Numbered from the stretch's first letter, positions 33,963 through 42,847 are shown. The stretch is 59,049 nucleotides of DNA from Lachnospiraceae bacterium (GCA_910574965.1 CAJTDB010000018.1:13272-72320), one strand, 5' to 3'. Translations and numbers: made by a program. The notes: generated from the sequence alone by a model not told the origin.

Positions 33963-33991
33963 TTGACATTTCTTCCGGCTCCATATATGAT
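33963..33991 (+). promoter_or_regulatory. Promoter of ssrA (tmRNA)
   Basis: TTGACA (33963-33968), 17 bp, then TATGAT (33986-33991). The tmRNA 5' end predicted at 34037 leaves a leader that would be trimmed by RNase P. Confidence 0.75.
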
Positions 33992-34036
33992 AGAGGAGCA
34001 GAAGATTTCATCTTGCGTTTTCTTTTACATGTTTTC

Positions 34037-34373
34037 GGGCTTGTAAAGGTTTCGACGGGGGTTTTGAAGTTGAGGCAGCCATCCGAAGGTACCGCGTAAG
34101 GTACAACACTAAATATAAACGCTGAAGATAATTTAGCACTCGCTGCCTAACGGCGGCTGTCTGACACAGGGCACCTGCACCTTGTGACCCAGGCATCATC
34201 CATGCAGGAAACGACGTGTGTTAAGCTTTGCGCATACGGGCGTATTATGAAGCTACTGAAACTGTAAGCCTGCCGTTTGGCGTGCAGCAGAGGGAATGTC
34301 AGATAATCGGCTGTGATGGGAGATACCGCAATGGAAGGGCTTTCGGACAGGGGTTCGATTCCCCTCAGGTCCA
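34037..34373 (+). ncRNA. ssrA: Transfer-messenger RNA (tmRNA)
   Basis: The 5' end GGGCTTG pairs with CAGGTCC near the 3' end to form the tRNA-like acceptor stem, and GGGGTTCGATTCCCC (T-arm) lies at 34350-34365. The 5' part has the typical GTAAAGGTTTCGACGGGG. The reading frame that ends in GCACTCGCTGCCTAA encodes a tag ending NAEDNLALAA and stop, the classic degradation tag end. Pseudoknot-rich spacer follows. The terminal CCA is not encoded; the gene continues CACTGAGG. SmpB is encoded just upstream. Confidence 0.95.
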
Positions 34374-34379
34374 CTGAGG

Positions 34380-34419
34380 ATGCCATGTGCCTTGCGAGAG
34401 GTGCGTGGTATTTTTTTTG
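34380..34419 (+). terminator. Terminator after ssrA
   Basis: ATGCCATGTGCCT (34380-34392) pairs with AGGTGCGTGGTAT (34399-34411), partly through G-T pairs, followed by eight T residues. Confidence 0.85.
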
Positions 34420-34442
34420 TCAGAAATATTGTATCATATGAA

Positions 34443-34471
34443 TTGACATTGGCTTTCTACTTTTCTATAAT
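34443..34471 (+). promoter_or_regulatory. Promoter of the HPt-hybrid kinase operon
   Basis: TTGACA (34443-34448), 17 bp, TATAAT (34466-34471): both consensus hexamers. Confidence 0.8.
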
Positions 34472-34552
34472 GAAGGTATGATGAGTATGCGGTCTGGGCA
34501 GAGACAGCAGGCTGCATCGGATATGCAGAAGCAGAAAAAGGAGAACAGGATT

Positions 34553-34915
34553 ATGGATTTGAAAGAATGTTATGCAGCTTTTGAAGGAGACTATGAGGGT
34601 GTGCTTTCCCGCCTGCGCAGTGAGAAGATGGTCCGGAAGTTTGCACTTAAATTTTTAAAGGATACCAGCTATGATTTGCTTGTCCGTTCTCTTGAAGAAG
34701 AGAACTATGAAGAGGCTTTCCGGGCGGCTCACACCATCAAGGGTGTCTGCCAGAACCTCGGTTTTTCCGTTCTTGGAGATTCCAGCAGCCGTCTGACGGA
34801 TGCGCTTCGGGGCGGATGGAGTGAAGAGGCCGGTCCGCTGTTTGAGCAGGTGAAAGCGGATTATGAGAAGACTGCAGGTGCACTTCGGATTTTGGAAGCG
34901 GAAAGCGAAGGATGA
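34553..34915 (+). CDS. HPt (histidine phosphotransfer) domain protein (120 aa)
   Basis: A four-helix HPt domain with the phospho-accepting His in EAFRAAHTIKGVCQNLGF. AAGGAGAACAGG precedes ATG 34553; a frame start at 34478 would add a Gln-rich tail without a ribosome binding site. It passes phosphate between receivers of hybrid kinases and response regulators. The hybrid histidine kinase is encoded 37 bp downstream, so the pair probably forms one phosphorelay. No DNA-binding output is adjacent; c-di-GMP or a distant regulator may be the output. Confidence 0.88.
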   Translation: MDLKECYAAFEGDYEGVLSRLRSEKMVRKFALKFLKDTSYDLLVRSLEEENYEEAFRAAHTIKGVCQNLGFSVLGDSSSRLTDALRGGWSEEAGPLFEQVKADYEKTAGALRILEAESEG

Positions 34916-34952
34916 GACTGTCTGCATGTATCGGAGAACCTGTGGAGGTGAT

Positions 34953-37517
34953 ATGGAAGTGAATAAAGGACCCATACGGTTTCTGAAAGTCAGTCTTGCA
35001 TTTGTATCTATTCTTTGTATTGCAATTTTTAGTTTTTTGGCAGTCTATATGAGCCAGATGAGTTCGTCGACCATCAATGAGATCGGTACGATCTATATGT
35101 CCGGTATGAACGAGCGAATCTCTCTGCACTTTAAGACGACTATTGATATGCGTCTGGCACAGGTGAGAGACCTGAAGGAAGACAGTCCGGCCGGAAGCAA
35201 GGATATGCAGGAACTGCGGGACGAGCTTGCTTATAATGCAGAGGCAAGGGGATTTGATTACCTGGCTTTGTATTCCCGTGAGGGTGAGTTTGAGATGATC
35301 TACGGCTCACCAGTGGATGTGCTTGACCTGGAACCTTTCTTGAATTCTCTGAATAAGGGAGAAGACAAGATTGCAGTAGGCAATGATGCAAATGGAAATA
35401 AGACTACGCTGCTGGGAGTATCTGCAGAGTATTCCATGGAGCATGGAGAATGTACAGCACTCGTGGCAGGACTCCCGGTCAGTTATATTCAGGATGCTTT
35501 GTTCCTGGATGAAGAGGAATCTCTTGTATACTCTCATATTATCCGCCGGGACGGAAGCTTTGTGATTCGGAGCGGAGATGCGTTCCGGGAAAACTACTTC
35601 GAAAGACTCCGGTCCATATTTGACGAAGTGGGCGGAGAAAATGCAGAATGGTATGTTGCTGAACTGAAGGAAGCTATGAATAAAGGCAGAGACTATTCTG
35701 CCGTACTGGATATGGGTACGGAAAGGAGGCATCTGTACAGCACAAGACTTCCCTATTCCGAGTGGTATCTGGTGACGGTCATGCCCTATGGATCTTTGGA
35801 CCGTTCGATCCGGGAACTGAGCAGCAACTGGGTGATTCTTACGGTGGGCGGCTGTGCCATTGTCCTTGTGGCCCTGGCTATGGTTTTCCTTAAATACTTT
35901 AGGCTTACTCGAAAACAACTGCATGAAGTGGAAGAGGCGCGCCGGGAGGCTGTCTATGCCAATAAGGCAAAGAGTGAATTTTTGTCCAATATGAGCCATG
36001 ACATCCGTACGCCGATGAATGCGATTGTAGGTATGACTGCCATCGCAACGGCAAATATAGACGATCATAAGCAGGTGCAGAACTGTCTGCGAAAGATTAC
36101 TCTGTCCAGCAAGCATCTGCTGGGGCTTATCAATGATGTGCTTGATATGTCCAAGATCGAAAGCGGAAAAATGACTTTAAATATTGACCAGATATCTCTG
36201 CGGGAGGTCATGGAGAGTATTGTGAGCATTGTCCAGCCGCAGATCAAGGCCAAAAATCAGAAGTTTGATGTATTTATTCATGATATTTTTGCCGAAAATG
36301 TATATTGTGACAGTGTGCGTCTGAATCAGGTCCTTCTGAATTTCCTGTCCAATGCCATTAAATTTACCCCGGAAGAGGGAGAGATTCAGATCTCTGTCTG
36401 GGAGGAGCCGTCGCTAAAAGGAAGTGCTTTTGTGCGCATCCATCTTCTGGTAAAGGATAACGGTATCGGCATGTCTCCGGAATTCCGGGAGAAGATCTTT
36501 GAGTCCTTTACGCGGGAAGACAGCGCTCGTGTGCGTAAGACCCAGGGGACCGGACTTGGTATGGCCATTACCAAATACATTGTGGATGCCATGGGCGGTA
36601 CCATTGAAGTGGCCAGTGAACAGGGAAAAGGTTCTGAGTTCCACGTTGTTCTGGACCTTGAACAGGCAGATGTTGCGGAAACGGAGATGCTCCTTCCGGA
36701 TTGGAATATGCTGGTGGTGGATGATGATGAACAGCTCTGCCGGAGTACGGTAGATGCCCTGGAATCCATTGGCGTTCGGGCAGAGTGGACACTGGACGGA
36801 GAGAGTGCGGTGTCATTGGTGGAAAAACGCCACAAAGAGCACAATGACTATCAGGTGATTCTGTTAGACTGGAAACTTCCGGGTATGGACGGAGTCCGGA
36901 CTGCACAGGCGATTCGAAAGCTTCTTGGGGAAAATATTCCGATTCTTCTGATCTCGGCCTATGACTGGAGCGAGATTGAGAAAGAGGCGAAGGAAGCAGG
37001 GATCAATGGATTTATCTGCAAGCCTTTGTTTAAGTCTACGCTGTTCTATGGACTGCGTCACTATGCGGGGCAGGAGGAAGAACGGCAGGATCTGGAGGAA
37101 GAGGAGTTTGAGCTTTCCGGTAAGCGGATCCTTCTTGCGGAGGATAATGATCTGAACTGGGAGATTGCGGAAGAGCTGTTCAGTGAGGAAGGGCTGAAGC
37201 TGGAGCGGGCGGAAAACGGACAGATCTGTGTAGAGATGTTCCAGAAGTCAGAAGAGGGCTATTATGATGCCATTCTGATGGATATTCGTATGCCGGTCAT
37301 GACTGGCTATGAGGCCGCCTGGGCGATCCGGAAGCTGGATCGGGGGGATTCCCATCTTCCTATCATTGCTATGACGGCAGACGCATTTTCGGAAGATGTC
37401 AAACGGTGCTTAGACTGCGGTATGAATGCCCATGTGGCAAAGCCTATTGATGTACAGGAAGTCATGCGTCTGTTAGTGAAGTTTATAGAAATTGAGCAAA
37501 AAGAACATGAACTTTGA
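34953..37517 (+). CDS. Hybrid histidine kinase with two receiver domains (854 aa)
   Basis: Transmembrane helix at residues about 11-33, a Cache-like extracellular sensor of 250 residues, a second helix at about 292-316, then HisKA with the phospho-His in NMSHDIRTPMNAIVG (near 349), an HATPase domain with VLLNFLSNAIKFTPEEG and GTGLGMAI, and two receivers. Receiver 1 has VVDDDE and LLDWKLPGMDG (Asp near 638); receiver 2 has LLAEDND and LMDIRMPVMTG (Asp near 775); both keep the Lys (CKP, AKP). ATG 34953 follows GGAGGTGAT. The kinase senses an external signal and feeds a relay through the HPt protein encoded upstream. Confidence 0.93.
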   Translation: MEVNKGPIRFLKVSLAFVSILCIAIFSFLAVYMSQMSSSTINEIGTIYMSGMNERISLHFKTTIDMRLAQVRDLKEDSPAGSKDMQELRDELAYNAEARGFDYLALYSREGEFEMIYGSPVDVLDLEPFLNSLNKGEDKIAVGNDANGNKTTLLGVSAEYSMEHGECTALVAGLPVSYIQDALFLDEEESLVYSHIIRRDGSFVIRSGDAFRENYFERLRSIFDEVGGENAEWYVAELKEAMNKGRDYSAVLDMGTERRHLYSTRLPYSEWYLVTVMPYGSLDRSIRELSSNWVILTVGGCAIVLVALAMVFLKYFRLTRKQLHEVEEARREAVYANKAKSEFLSNMSHDIRTPMNAIVGMTAIATANIDDHKQVQNCLRKITLSSKHLLGLINDVLDMSKIESGKMTLNIDQISLREVMESIVSIVQPQIKAKNQKFDVFIHDIFAENVYCDSVRLNQVLLNFLSNAIKFTPEEGEIQISVWEEPSLKGSAFVRIHLLVKDNGIGMSPEFREKIFESFTREDSARVRKTQGTGLGMAITKYIVDAMGGTIEVASEQGKGSEFHVVLDLEQADVAETEMLLPDWNMLVVDDDEQLCRSTVDALESIGVRAEWTLDGESAVSLVEKRHKEHNDYQVILLDWKLPGMDGVRTAQAIRKLLGENIPILLISAYDWSEIEKEAKEAGINGFICKPLFKSTLFYGLRHYAGQEEERQDLEEEEFELSGKRILLAEDNDLNWEIAEELFSEEGLKLERAENGQICVEMFQKSEEGYYDAILMDIRMPVMTGYEAAWAIRKLDRGDSHLPIIAMTADAFSEDVKRCLDCGMNAHVAKPIDVQEVMRLLVKFIEIEQKEHEL

Positions 37518-37523
37518 GAAGAA

Positions 37524-37562
37524 GAAAGAAGACGGGTTACCCAAAAGGTGTCCCGTCTTCTT
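37524..37562. terminator. Bidirectional terminator between kinase and coiled-coil genes
   Basis: GAAGACGGG (37528-37536) pairs with CCCGTCTTC (37552-37560), and flanking GAAG/CTTC extends the stem. The genes on either side are convergent. Confidence 0.75.
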
Positions 37563-37587
37563 CCATGCTGTTTGATTTTCCTTAGAA

Positions 37588-38487
37588 TCAAGTGACTGTA
37601 ATATCTACCATAGACGAGCTGGAGAGCACCCCGGAAAAAGCACTCCCGGCATAGGCAGCCTGGGCTTTGGCCCGGCGGACCTTTCTGGCTTCAGGAGATA
37701 CTTCGGCTTCCATGCGGGTAGTCTTTTTACCGGCGATAACCTCTTTCGCTGCCTTGATCTCTGCCTCCGCAGGCTTTTTCTCCTTGCTGTCGGCTTTTTC
37801 TTTTACTGCCTCTTCTGCAGCCGCTTCGTTGATCGTATCGTTGACCTCTTCCGGCGTATCTGTTGTCTTATCATCGATGCCTTTCTCGGCTTCTTCTGCT
37901 TTTTTCAGTTCTTTTTCCGCCTTCAGGCGTTCATTTTCGCTTGGAAGAGACTGGTAGGCGCCGCTTCGGATAAAGGCCCGTTCCGTTTCGCTTAGGGCAT
38001 TGGTCTTGGCAAGCTCCTGCATAATCAGACCAAGTTTCTGCCCTTCCGGGATATTGGGATTGGTGTCGACTTCTTTGACCGTAGCCATGGAAGCAGCAGC
38101 GTGGCTTAGTTTTAGCCGCTGTACTTCTTCCTTGGTTCTGCATCTTTTCAGTTCCCGCTCATAGGCTTCCCGTTCCATCTCGATCTGCTTTGCTTTCTGG
38201 TAGGTCTGCGGATCATTTTCTTTCAGATATTCCATCTCTGCAGCGGAAAGACGCTTTCCGGAACGCATCTTTGCATCGATCTGCTGCCTTGAGACAGAGG
38301 AAGTGTTCTGCTTGAGCTGTTCGGCAGCCTGTTCCTGCTGCTCTCTCAGAAGCTTTTCGGTAGCACTAAGCTGCCCGGAATTGCCTTTGGAAGTATAATC
38401 GCCGGAGGATTGCCGTTCTTTCCATTTCATCTGCATTTTCATTGTTTTTGTGTAAGTGTTCAAAGAGCCGATCATGGTCATATCCAT
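37588..38487 (-). CDS. Charged coiled-coil hypothetical protein (299 aa)
   Basis: An unrecognised, highly charged protein. Residues about 45-140 are rich in Lys, Glu and Gln (KLLREQQEQAAEQLKQ, AKQIEMEREAYERELKRC) and likely form coiled coils; residues 190-260 are Ala/Glu/Lys-rich and of low complexity. No signal peptide or membrane helix is present. It starts with MDMTMIGSLNTYTKTMKMQM, which is a distinct conserved-looking head. AAGGGGG lies before the ATG, and TATAAT sits on the minus strand at 38542-38537. Similar proteins seem frequent in Lachnospiraceae; function unknown. Confidence 0.75.
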   Translation of the reverse strand: MDMTMIGSLNTYTKTMKMQMKWKERQSSGDYTSKGNSGQLSATEKLLREQQEQAAEQLKQNTSSVSRQQIDAKMRSGKRLSAAEMEYLKENDPQTYQKAKQIEMEREAYERELKRCRTKEEVQRLKLSHAAASMATVKEVDTNPNIPEGQKLGLIMQELAKTNALSETERAFIRSGAYQSLPSENERLKAEKELKKAEEAEKGIDDKTTDTPEEVNDTINEAAAEEAVKEKADSKEKKPAEAEIKAAKEVIAGKKTTRMEAEVSPEARKVRRAKAQAAYAGSAFSGVLSSSSMVDITVT

Positions 38488-38661
38488 ATATACACCCCCT
38501 TGCTGTGTGCGGACCAGCGGAATTGATTAAAAAACAATTATATTAAAATATATCGCCTTATTTTTCAGATAGTTAATGAAAAAACAACAGTTTTCGTTCA
38601 CAGAACAAACATAATTTCCTGTTATAATGTCGCCATCATGCATGGAAACGAGGATTTTAAG

Positions 38662-39336
38662 ATGGAGAAGCTGAAGATACTGGTGGTGGATGACGAAAGC
38701 CGTATGCGCAAGCTGGTGCGGGATTTCCTTGTAAAGCAGGATTATGAAGTATTAGAGGCCAGAGACGGAGAAGAAGCACTGGATATTTTTTATATGGAAA
38801 AAGATATGGCGCTGGTGATCCTGGATGTGATGATGCCGAAGATGGATGGATGGCAGGTATGCCGGGAGATCCGGAATCATTCCAAAGTTCCCATCATCAT
38901 GCTGACGGCAAAGGGAGACGAACAGGACGAGCTTCAAGGTTTTGAACTGGGAGTTGATGAATATATTACAAAACCTTTCAGCCCAAAGATCTTAGTGGCG
39001 AGGGTGGAAGCCATTCTTCGACGGGCAAACCTGCTGATCAGCGAAGACGTGCTGGAAGTAGGGGGCATCGAACTGAACAAAGGTGCGCATCAGGTGCGGA
39101 TCGATGGGAAGGATGTGGAACTCAGCTATAAAGAGTTTGAGCTTCTGGAATATTTTATGGAGAATCAAGGTCTGGCGCTGTCAAGAGAAAAGATCCTGAA
39201 CAATGTTTGGAATTATGATTATTTTGGAGATGCAAGGACCATTGATACGCATGTGAAAAAGCTTCGGAACAAGCTGGGAGAAAAAGGAGAGCTTATCAAA
39301 ACGGTTTGGGGGCTTGGGTATAAGATGGAAGGGTAA
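38662..39336 (+). CDS. OmpR/PhoB-type response regulator, orphan (224 aa)
   Basis: A receiver domain (ILVVDDESRMRKLVRDFL, LVILDVMMPKMDGWQ with the phospho-Asp, IIMLTAKG, YITKPFSP) joined to a winged-helix output domain (ELSYKEFELLEYFMENQGL, IDTHVKKLRNKLGEKG, TVWGLGYKMEG). It binds DNA when phosphorylated. No kinase gene is adjacent: the next gene is a MATE exporter on the other strand. A kinase without regulator lies at 56833. ATG 38662 is preferred because ACGAGG lies upstream; TATAAT occurs about 12-20 bp before the longer frame start. Confidence 0.92.
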   Translation: MEKLKILVVDDESRMRKLVRDFLVKQDYEVLEARDGEEALDIFYMEKDMALVILDVMMPKMDGWQVCREIRNHSKVPIIMLTAKGDEQDELQGFELGVDEYITKPFSPKILVARVEAILRRANLLISEDVLEVGGIELNKGAHQVRIDGKDVELSYKEFELLEYFMENQGLALSREKILNNVWNYDYFGDARTIDTHVKKLRNKLGEKGELIKTVWGLGYKMEG

Positions 39337-39418
39337 ACATACGGCTTTTGTCAGTTGTACAGGTGAAAGCTGAAAAGCCATGCAATCAGAACGCGCAGGG
39401 CGCCGGCCAGAAAACGGG

Positions 39419-40756
39419 TTATTCTGCCTTTTTGATAACAATAAAATAACTGATGACCAGAATGACCACCGCGCCGGTCCATGCCATGATTTCAGCATAA
39501 AAGATGCCGGTCTCACCGATGAAACGGGGCAGAAGAACGGCGGTTACAGCGCGCATAACAAATTCAGCCATGCCGGATACCATGGGCAGTACCGTATTTC
39601 CCATACCCTGGATCACAGAACGGGTAACGTGCAGAATATAGAGGATAGGCAGACAGATGCTCATGACCGACAGATAATAATAAGCGATTTCCATGGTCTG
39701 AGTAAATTCTTCCAAAGTTCCGGAGATAAAGCAGCCAAGGATCAGCTTTCCAAAAAGCAGCATACATGCGGCGATCAGCACGGAAGTAGCCAGTGCAATC
39801 AAAAGGGAAGCGCGCATACCCTGACGGATGCGCCCGGTCTTTCCGGCTCCCAGGTTTTGCCCGGTATAAGTGACCATGGCATAGCCATAAGATGTGGCTG
39901 CTACTTCCAGTACGCCATAAAGCTTGTTGGTGGCCGTAAAACCGGCAATGAAGATGACGCCAAAACTGTTGACTACAAACTGTACAATCATTCCTCCAAT
40001 AGAGATGATGGCATTTTGAAATGCCATCGGCGCTCCAAGCAGAAGCAGATGTATGGAAAGTCCGCTCTGCAGCCGGAAATCTGCAGGAGTCATAAACAAA
40101 TATTCGATTTTGCGAATGTGATAAAAGCAATAGAGACAGGAAATCATCTGGGCTATGAGGGTTGCCGCTGCCGCACCGCCAATACCAAGACCAAGGACGA
40201 GAACAAAGAAAAGGTCCAGAGCGATGTTTACAAGAGCAGCCGTAATCATAGCATATAACGGGGTCTTTCCGTCTCCCAGGGAGCGCAGGATGCTGGCGGA
40301 CAGATTGTACGCCATGACGATGGGAAGGCCTGCGTACATGATGCGCAGATAAAGGAGCGCATTTTCCAGAATATTATCCGGGGTCTGAAGGAGCAAAAGC
40401 ACCGGACGGGCCATCAGCAGACCGAAGATGAGCAGCACCATGGAGGATAACAGAGCGAGCAGGACTGAATTACCGACCGTTCTGCGAAGATCTGCTGTTC
40501 TGCCTGCACCAAAATGCTGTGCCATCAGGATGCCAAAGCCCTGGGTCAGTCCCTGAATCACGCTGAGCATAAGCCAGTTCATCCAGTCAGTGGCCCCCAG
40601 GGCGGCCAGAGCATAAACGCCCAGAGCTTTTCCTACAACCATAGTATCTATGACCGTATACAACTGCTGAAATACATTGCCGATCATCAGCGGAAGGGCA
40701 AAGGTAAAGATCAGGGAAATGGGGCGGCCTTCGGTCATCTGTCTCGTTTGTGCCAT
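39419..40756 (-). CDS. MATE-family efflux transporter 2 (445 aa)
   Basis: A second MATE exporter, distinct from the one at 22653: it starts MAQTRQMTEGRPISLIFTFA and has VFQQLYTVIDTMVVGKALGV, GFGILMAQHFGAGRTADL and MVTYTGQNLGAGKTGRIRQG. Twelve helices are expected. ATG 40756 follows GATGAGGAAA; the 119 codons of open frame upstream have no coding character. Drug or metabolite efflux with ion antiport is the family role. It is convergent with the response regulator gene, so any link in control is speculative. Confidence 0.9.
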   Translation of the reverse strand: MAQTRQMTEGRPISLIFTFALPLMIGNVFQQLYTVIDTMVVGKALGVYALAALGATDWMNWLMLSVIQGLTQGFGILMAQHFGAGRTADLRRTVGNSVLLALLSSMVLLIFGLLMARPVLLLLQTPDNILENALLYLRIMYAGLPIVMAYNLSASILRSLGDGKTPLYAMITAALVNIALDLFFVLVLGLGIGGAAAATLIAQMISCLYCFYHIRKIEYLFMTPADFRLQSGLSIHLLLLGAPMAFQNAIISIGGMIVQFVVNSFGVIFIAGFTATNKLYGVLEVAATSYGYAMVTYTGQNLGAGKTGRIRQGMRASLLIALATSVLIAACMLLFGKLILGCFISGTLEEFTQTMEIAYYYLSVMSICLPILYILHVTRSVIQGMGNTVLPMVSGMAEFVMRAVTAVLLPRFIGETGIFYAEIMAWTGAVVILVISYFIVIKKAE

Positions 40757-40828
40757 AGTTTTCCTCATCCTTTCGTAATAGTAATGATTATACGGGGGCG
40801 GAAGCGGTAAGTCAAGGACGGGTTTTGA

Positions 40829-41029
40829 CAATATCAGTATGCTGACACCCCCAACATAAATGACCCCAAGGCTCCGAAGACGATCGTCACGCTTGTCAAT
40901 GAGGGACGGTTCTCCATCTGCTTTCCGGAGTACAAAGACGTTTACAGGGAGCTGAAGGCAGTAAGCGAGAGGAGGGTGCTGAAGGAAGGCAAAGCAAAAT
41001 GTATGCTGTTTTTTGTATATAAGACTTAA
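40829..41029 (+). pseudogene. Coding remnant of unknown gene
   Basis: The plus strand is open for 66 codons from 40829 to the TAA at 41027-41029, with protein-like content (PKAPKTIVTLVNEGRFSICF, EYKDVYRELKAVSERRVLKE). It has no start codon near its beginning and no ribosome binding site, and a stop codon lies immediately before it. It looks like the C-terminal part of a gene whose front was lost, perhaps cargo of a mobile element. The family was not recognised. Confidence 0.4.
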
Positions 41030-41046
41030 AATTATTCCGAATGAAC

Positions 41047-41099
41047 AAAGAAACAATTTATATTTTATGCAAATTGCATAAAATATAAATTGTTTCTTT
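41047..41099. repeat. 53-bp perfect palindrome upstream of the carbohydrate locus
   Basis: The 26-bp arms at 41047-41072 and 41074-41099 are perfectly complementary around a single A. The sequence is AT-rich and is followed by a T-run, so it could end transcription from the left. It also lies just upstream of the kinase promoter, where it could act as an operator or cruciform site. As RNA it would form an almost loopless hairpin. Confidence 0.85.
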
Positions 41100-41106
41100 T
41101 TTTCTA

Positions 41107-41135
41107 TTGACAAATTCCATAAAATAGTTCATTAT
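41107..41135 (+). promoter_or_regulatory. Promoter of the carbohydrate operon
   Basis: TTGACA near 41107 is followed after 17 bp by CATTAT; a TATAAT at about 41140 is a second -10 candidate. Between it and the ATG lie short direct repeats (AATTCAAAAC, AATTCGAAAT), candidate regulator sites. Confidence 0.5.
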
Positions 41136-41196
41136 TATCATATAATGATTCAAAATAATTCAAAACAATTCGAAATATAACAAAGGAGGAGGAAAA

Positions 41197-42696
41197 ATGC
41201 AGTATACGCTGGGGATTGATATCGGAACAACTTCTGTGAAAGTGATTATGATCTCATCAGAAGGAAAAATTTTTGCTGAAACCAGTGTTTCCCATGATCT
41301 GATCTCCAGATATCCCAATTGGGCAGAGGAAGATGCGGATATCTGGTGGGAGAATACCAAAACAGCACTGCGGTCTCTGAAGGAAGCACATCAGGAAGAG
41401 ATGATGAATATCAAGTGTATTGGCTGCAGCGGGATGGTGCCGGCGATTGTCATGCTGGATGCCGAAGGACATCCGGTCAGGAAGACGATACAGCAGAATG
41501 ATGCAAGAGCAGTGGAACAGATCGGGCGAATCTCACAGATCCTGGATCAGGAGAAGCTCTATGAACGAATTGGCGGGAAAACGAATCAGCAGCATATTCT
41601 GCCAAGACTTTTATGGGTAAAAGAAAATGAGCCGGAGGTCTGGGAAAAGACGGACTGTATTATGGGTTCTTATGACTGGATCACCTTTCAGCTGACCGGA
41701 GTGAAGAGTCTGGAGATGAACTGGGCTGTGGAGAGCGGTGCTGTGGATATCCATACTGGAGAATGGCTTACAGAGGAACTTGCAATATTCGGGATTTCAA
41801 CACGGCTGTTTCCAAAAGTTAATCCATCCATGTCTGTTGTCGGACATACGAAAGAATTTTGGGAGACGGAACTCGGAATTCCGGCAGGTACGCCTGTGAT
41901 CGCAGGGAGTGCAGACCATGTCGCGTCAACGTTGGCTGCGGGTATTACAAAGAGAGGCGATCTTCTGATTAAATTTGGAGGAGCCGGAGATATTCTCTAT
42001 TGTGTTGACGAGATAGAAACCAGTGAGAAGCTGTTTTTCGATTATCATATCGTTCCGGAGAAATATTTGCTGAACGGGTGTATGGCAGCCAGTGGTTCGC
42101 TTGTGAAATGGTTCACGAAGGATATCATTCATCAGGATACACCGGATGTATTTGATAGGTTGGATATCGAGGCGAAGAAGGTGCCTCCGGCATCGGACGG
42201 ACTGATTATTCTGCCATATTTCCTGGGGGAGAAGACACCAATCTTTGATCCGACGGCCAGAGGTGTGATGTTCGGTCTGACACTTTCCCATACTAACGGA
42301 CATATCTTCCGCGCAATTCTGGAATCTGTAATCTATGGATTCCGCCATCATGTGGAGGTGCTGAGAGAAATGGGATACCGACCTGAACGTATCATGGCAA
42401 CCAATGGAGGAGCAAAAAGCAAATTCTGGTGTCAGATCGCTGCGGATGTTCTGGGACAGACGGTTATTTCTTATCCATCCCATCCGGGTTCTGCGCTTGG
42501 TGTTGCATTCCTGGCGGGTATGAGTGCAGGGGTTTTCCATGACTGGGAACAGATTCGTTATTTTCTAACAGATTACCGCATATTTGAGCCAAATTCTGAG
42601 GCGGTAGAGATATATAACCGGTCTTATGAAATCTATCGGAATATTTATAAACAGCTGAAACCGTCGTTTGAAGCGGTTCAGAAGCTTTATCTGTAG
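41197..42696 (+). CDS. FGGY-family carbohydrate kinase, xylulokinase-like (499 aa)
   Basis: The ATPase fold of the FGGY family is shown by GIDIGTTSVKVIMI (phosphate 1), the DARA-like QQNDARAVEQIGRI region, GSADHVASTLAAG, KFGGAGDILYC and GGAKSKFWCQIAADVLGQ (signature 2). Length is typical for xylulokinase-type kinases. It would phosphorylate a ketose or polyol taken up by the ABC system encoded downstream. AAAGGAGGAGG precedes the ATG. It is the first gene of the run that continues with the dehydrogenase after a 151-bp gap containing a hairpin. The substrate is not evident. Confidence 0.9.
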   Translation: MQYTLGIDIGTTSVKVIMISSEGKIFAETSVSHDLISRYPNWAEEDADIWWENTKTALRSLKEAHQEEMMNIKCIGCSGMVPAIVMLDAEGHPVRKTIQQNDARAVEQIGRISQILDQEKLYERIGGKTNQQHILPRLLWVKENEPEVWEKTDCIMGSYDWITFQLTGVKSLEMNWAVESGAVDIHTGEWLTEELAIFGISTRLFPKVNPSMSVVGHTKEFWETELGIPAGTPVIAGSADHVASTLAAGITKRGDLLIKFGGAGDILYCVDEIETSEKLFFDYHIVPEKYLLNGCMAASGSLVKWFTKDIIHQDTPDVFDRLDIEAKKVPPASDGLIILPYFLGEKTPIFDPTARGVMFGLTLSHTNGHIFRAILESVIYGFRHHVEVLREMGYRPERIMATNGGAKSKFWCQIAADVLGQTVISYPSHPGSALGVAFLAGMSAGVFHDWEQIRYFLTDYRIFEPNSEAVEIYNRSYEIYRNIYKQLKPSFEAVQKLYL

Positions 42697-42759
42697 ATTC
42701 TGTTTGGGAACAATGAGGTTGTAATAGAAATCAAATCCGCAGTTGCCGGACTGTTCCGG

Positions 42760-42795
42760 AAGGATTTTCAGGCGAGGATGGGAGTGAAAATCCTT
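42760..42795 (+). promoter_or_regulatory. Intercistronic hairpin, kinase to dehydrogenase
   Basis: AAGGATTTTCA (42760-42770) pairs with TGAAAATCCTT (42785-42795), followed by only two T. It may reduce readthrough or stabilise the upstream mRNA. Confidence 0.5.
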
Positions 42796-42847
42796 TTAGG
42801 TCATAGGGATTAAGAGGCGGATGAACAAAATGAAGGAGGAAAAAGAA

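Noticed and set aside
40757-41113. N-terminal extension of the second MATE gene by 119 codons
   Set aside because: The extension has no helices or homology typical of MATE proteins and runs through the palindrome; the ATG at 40756 fits the family start.
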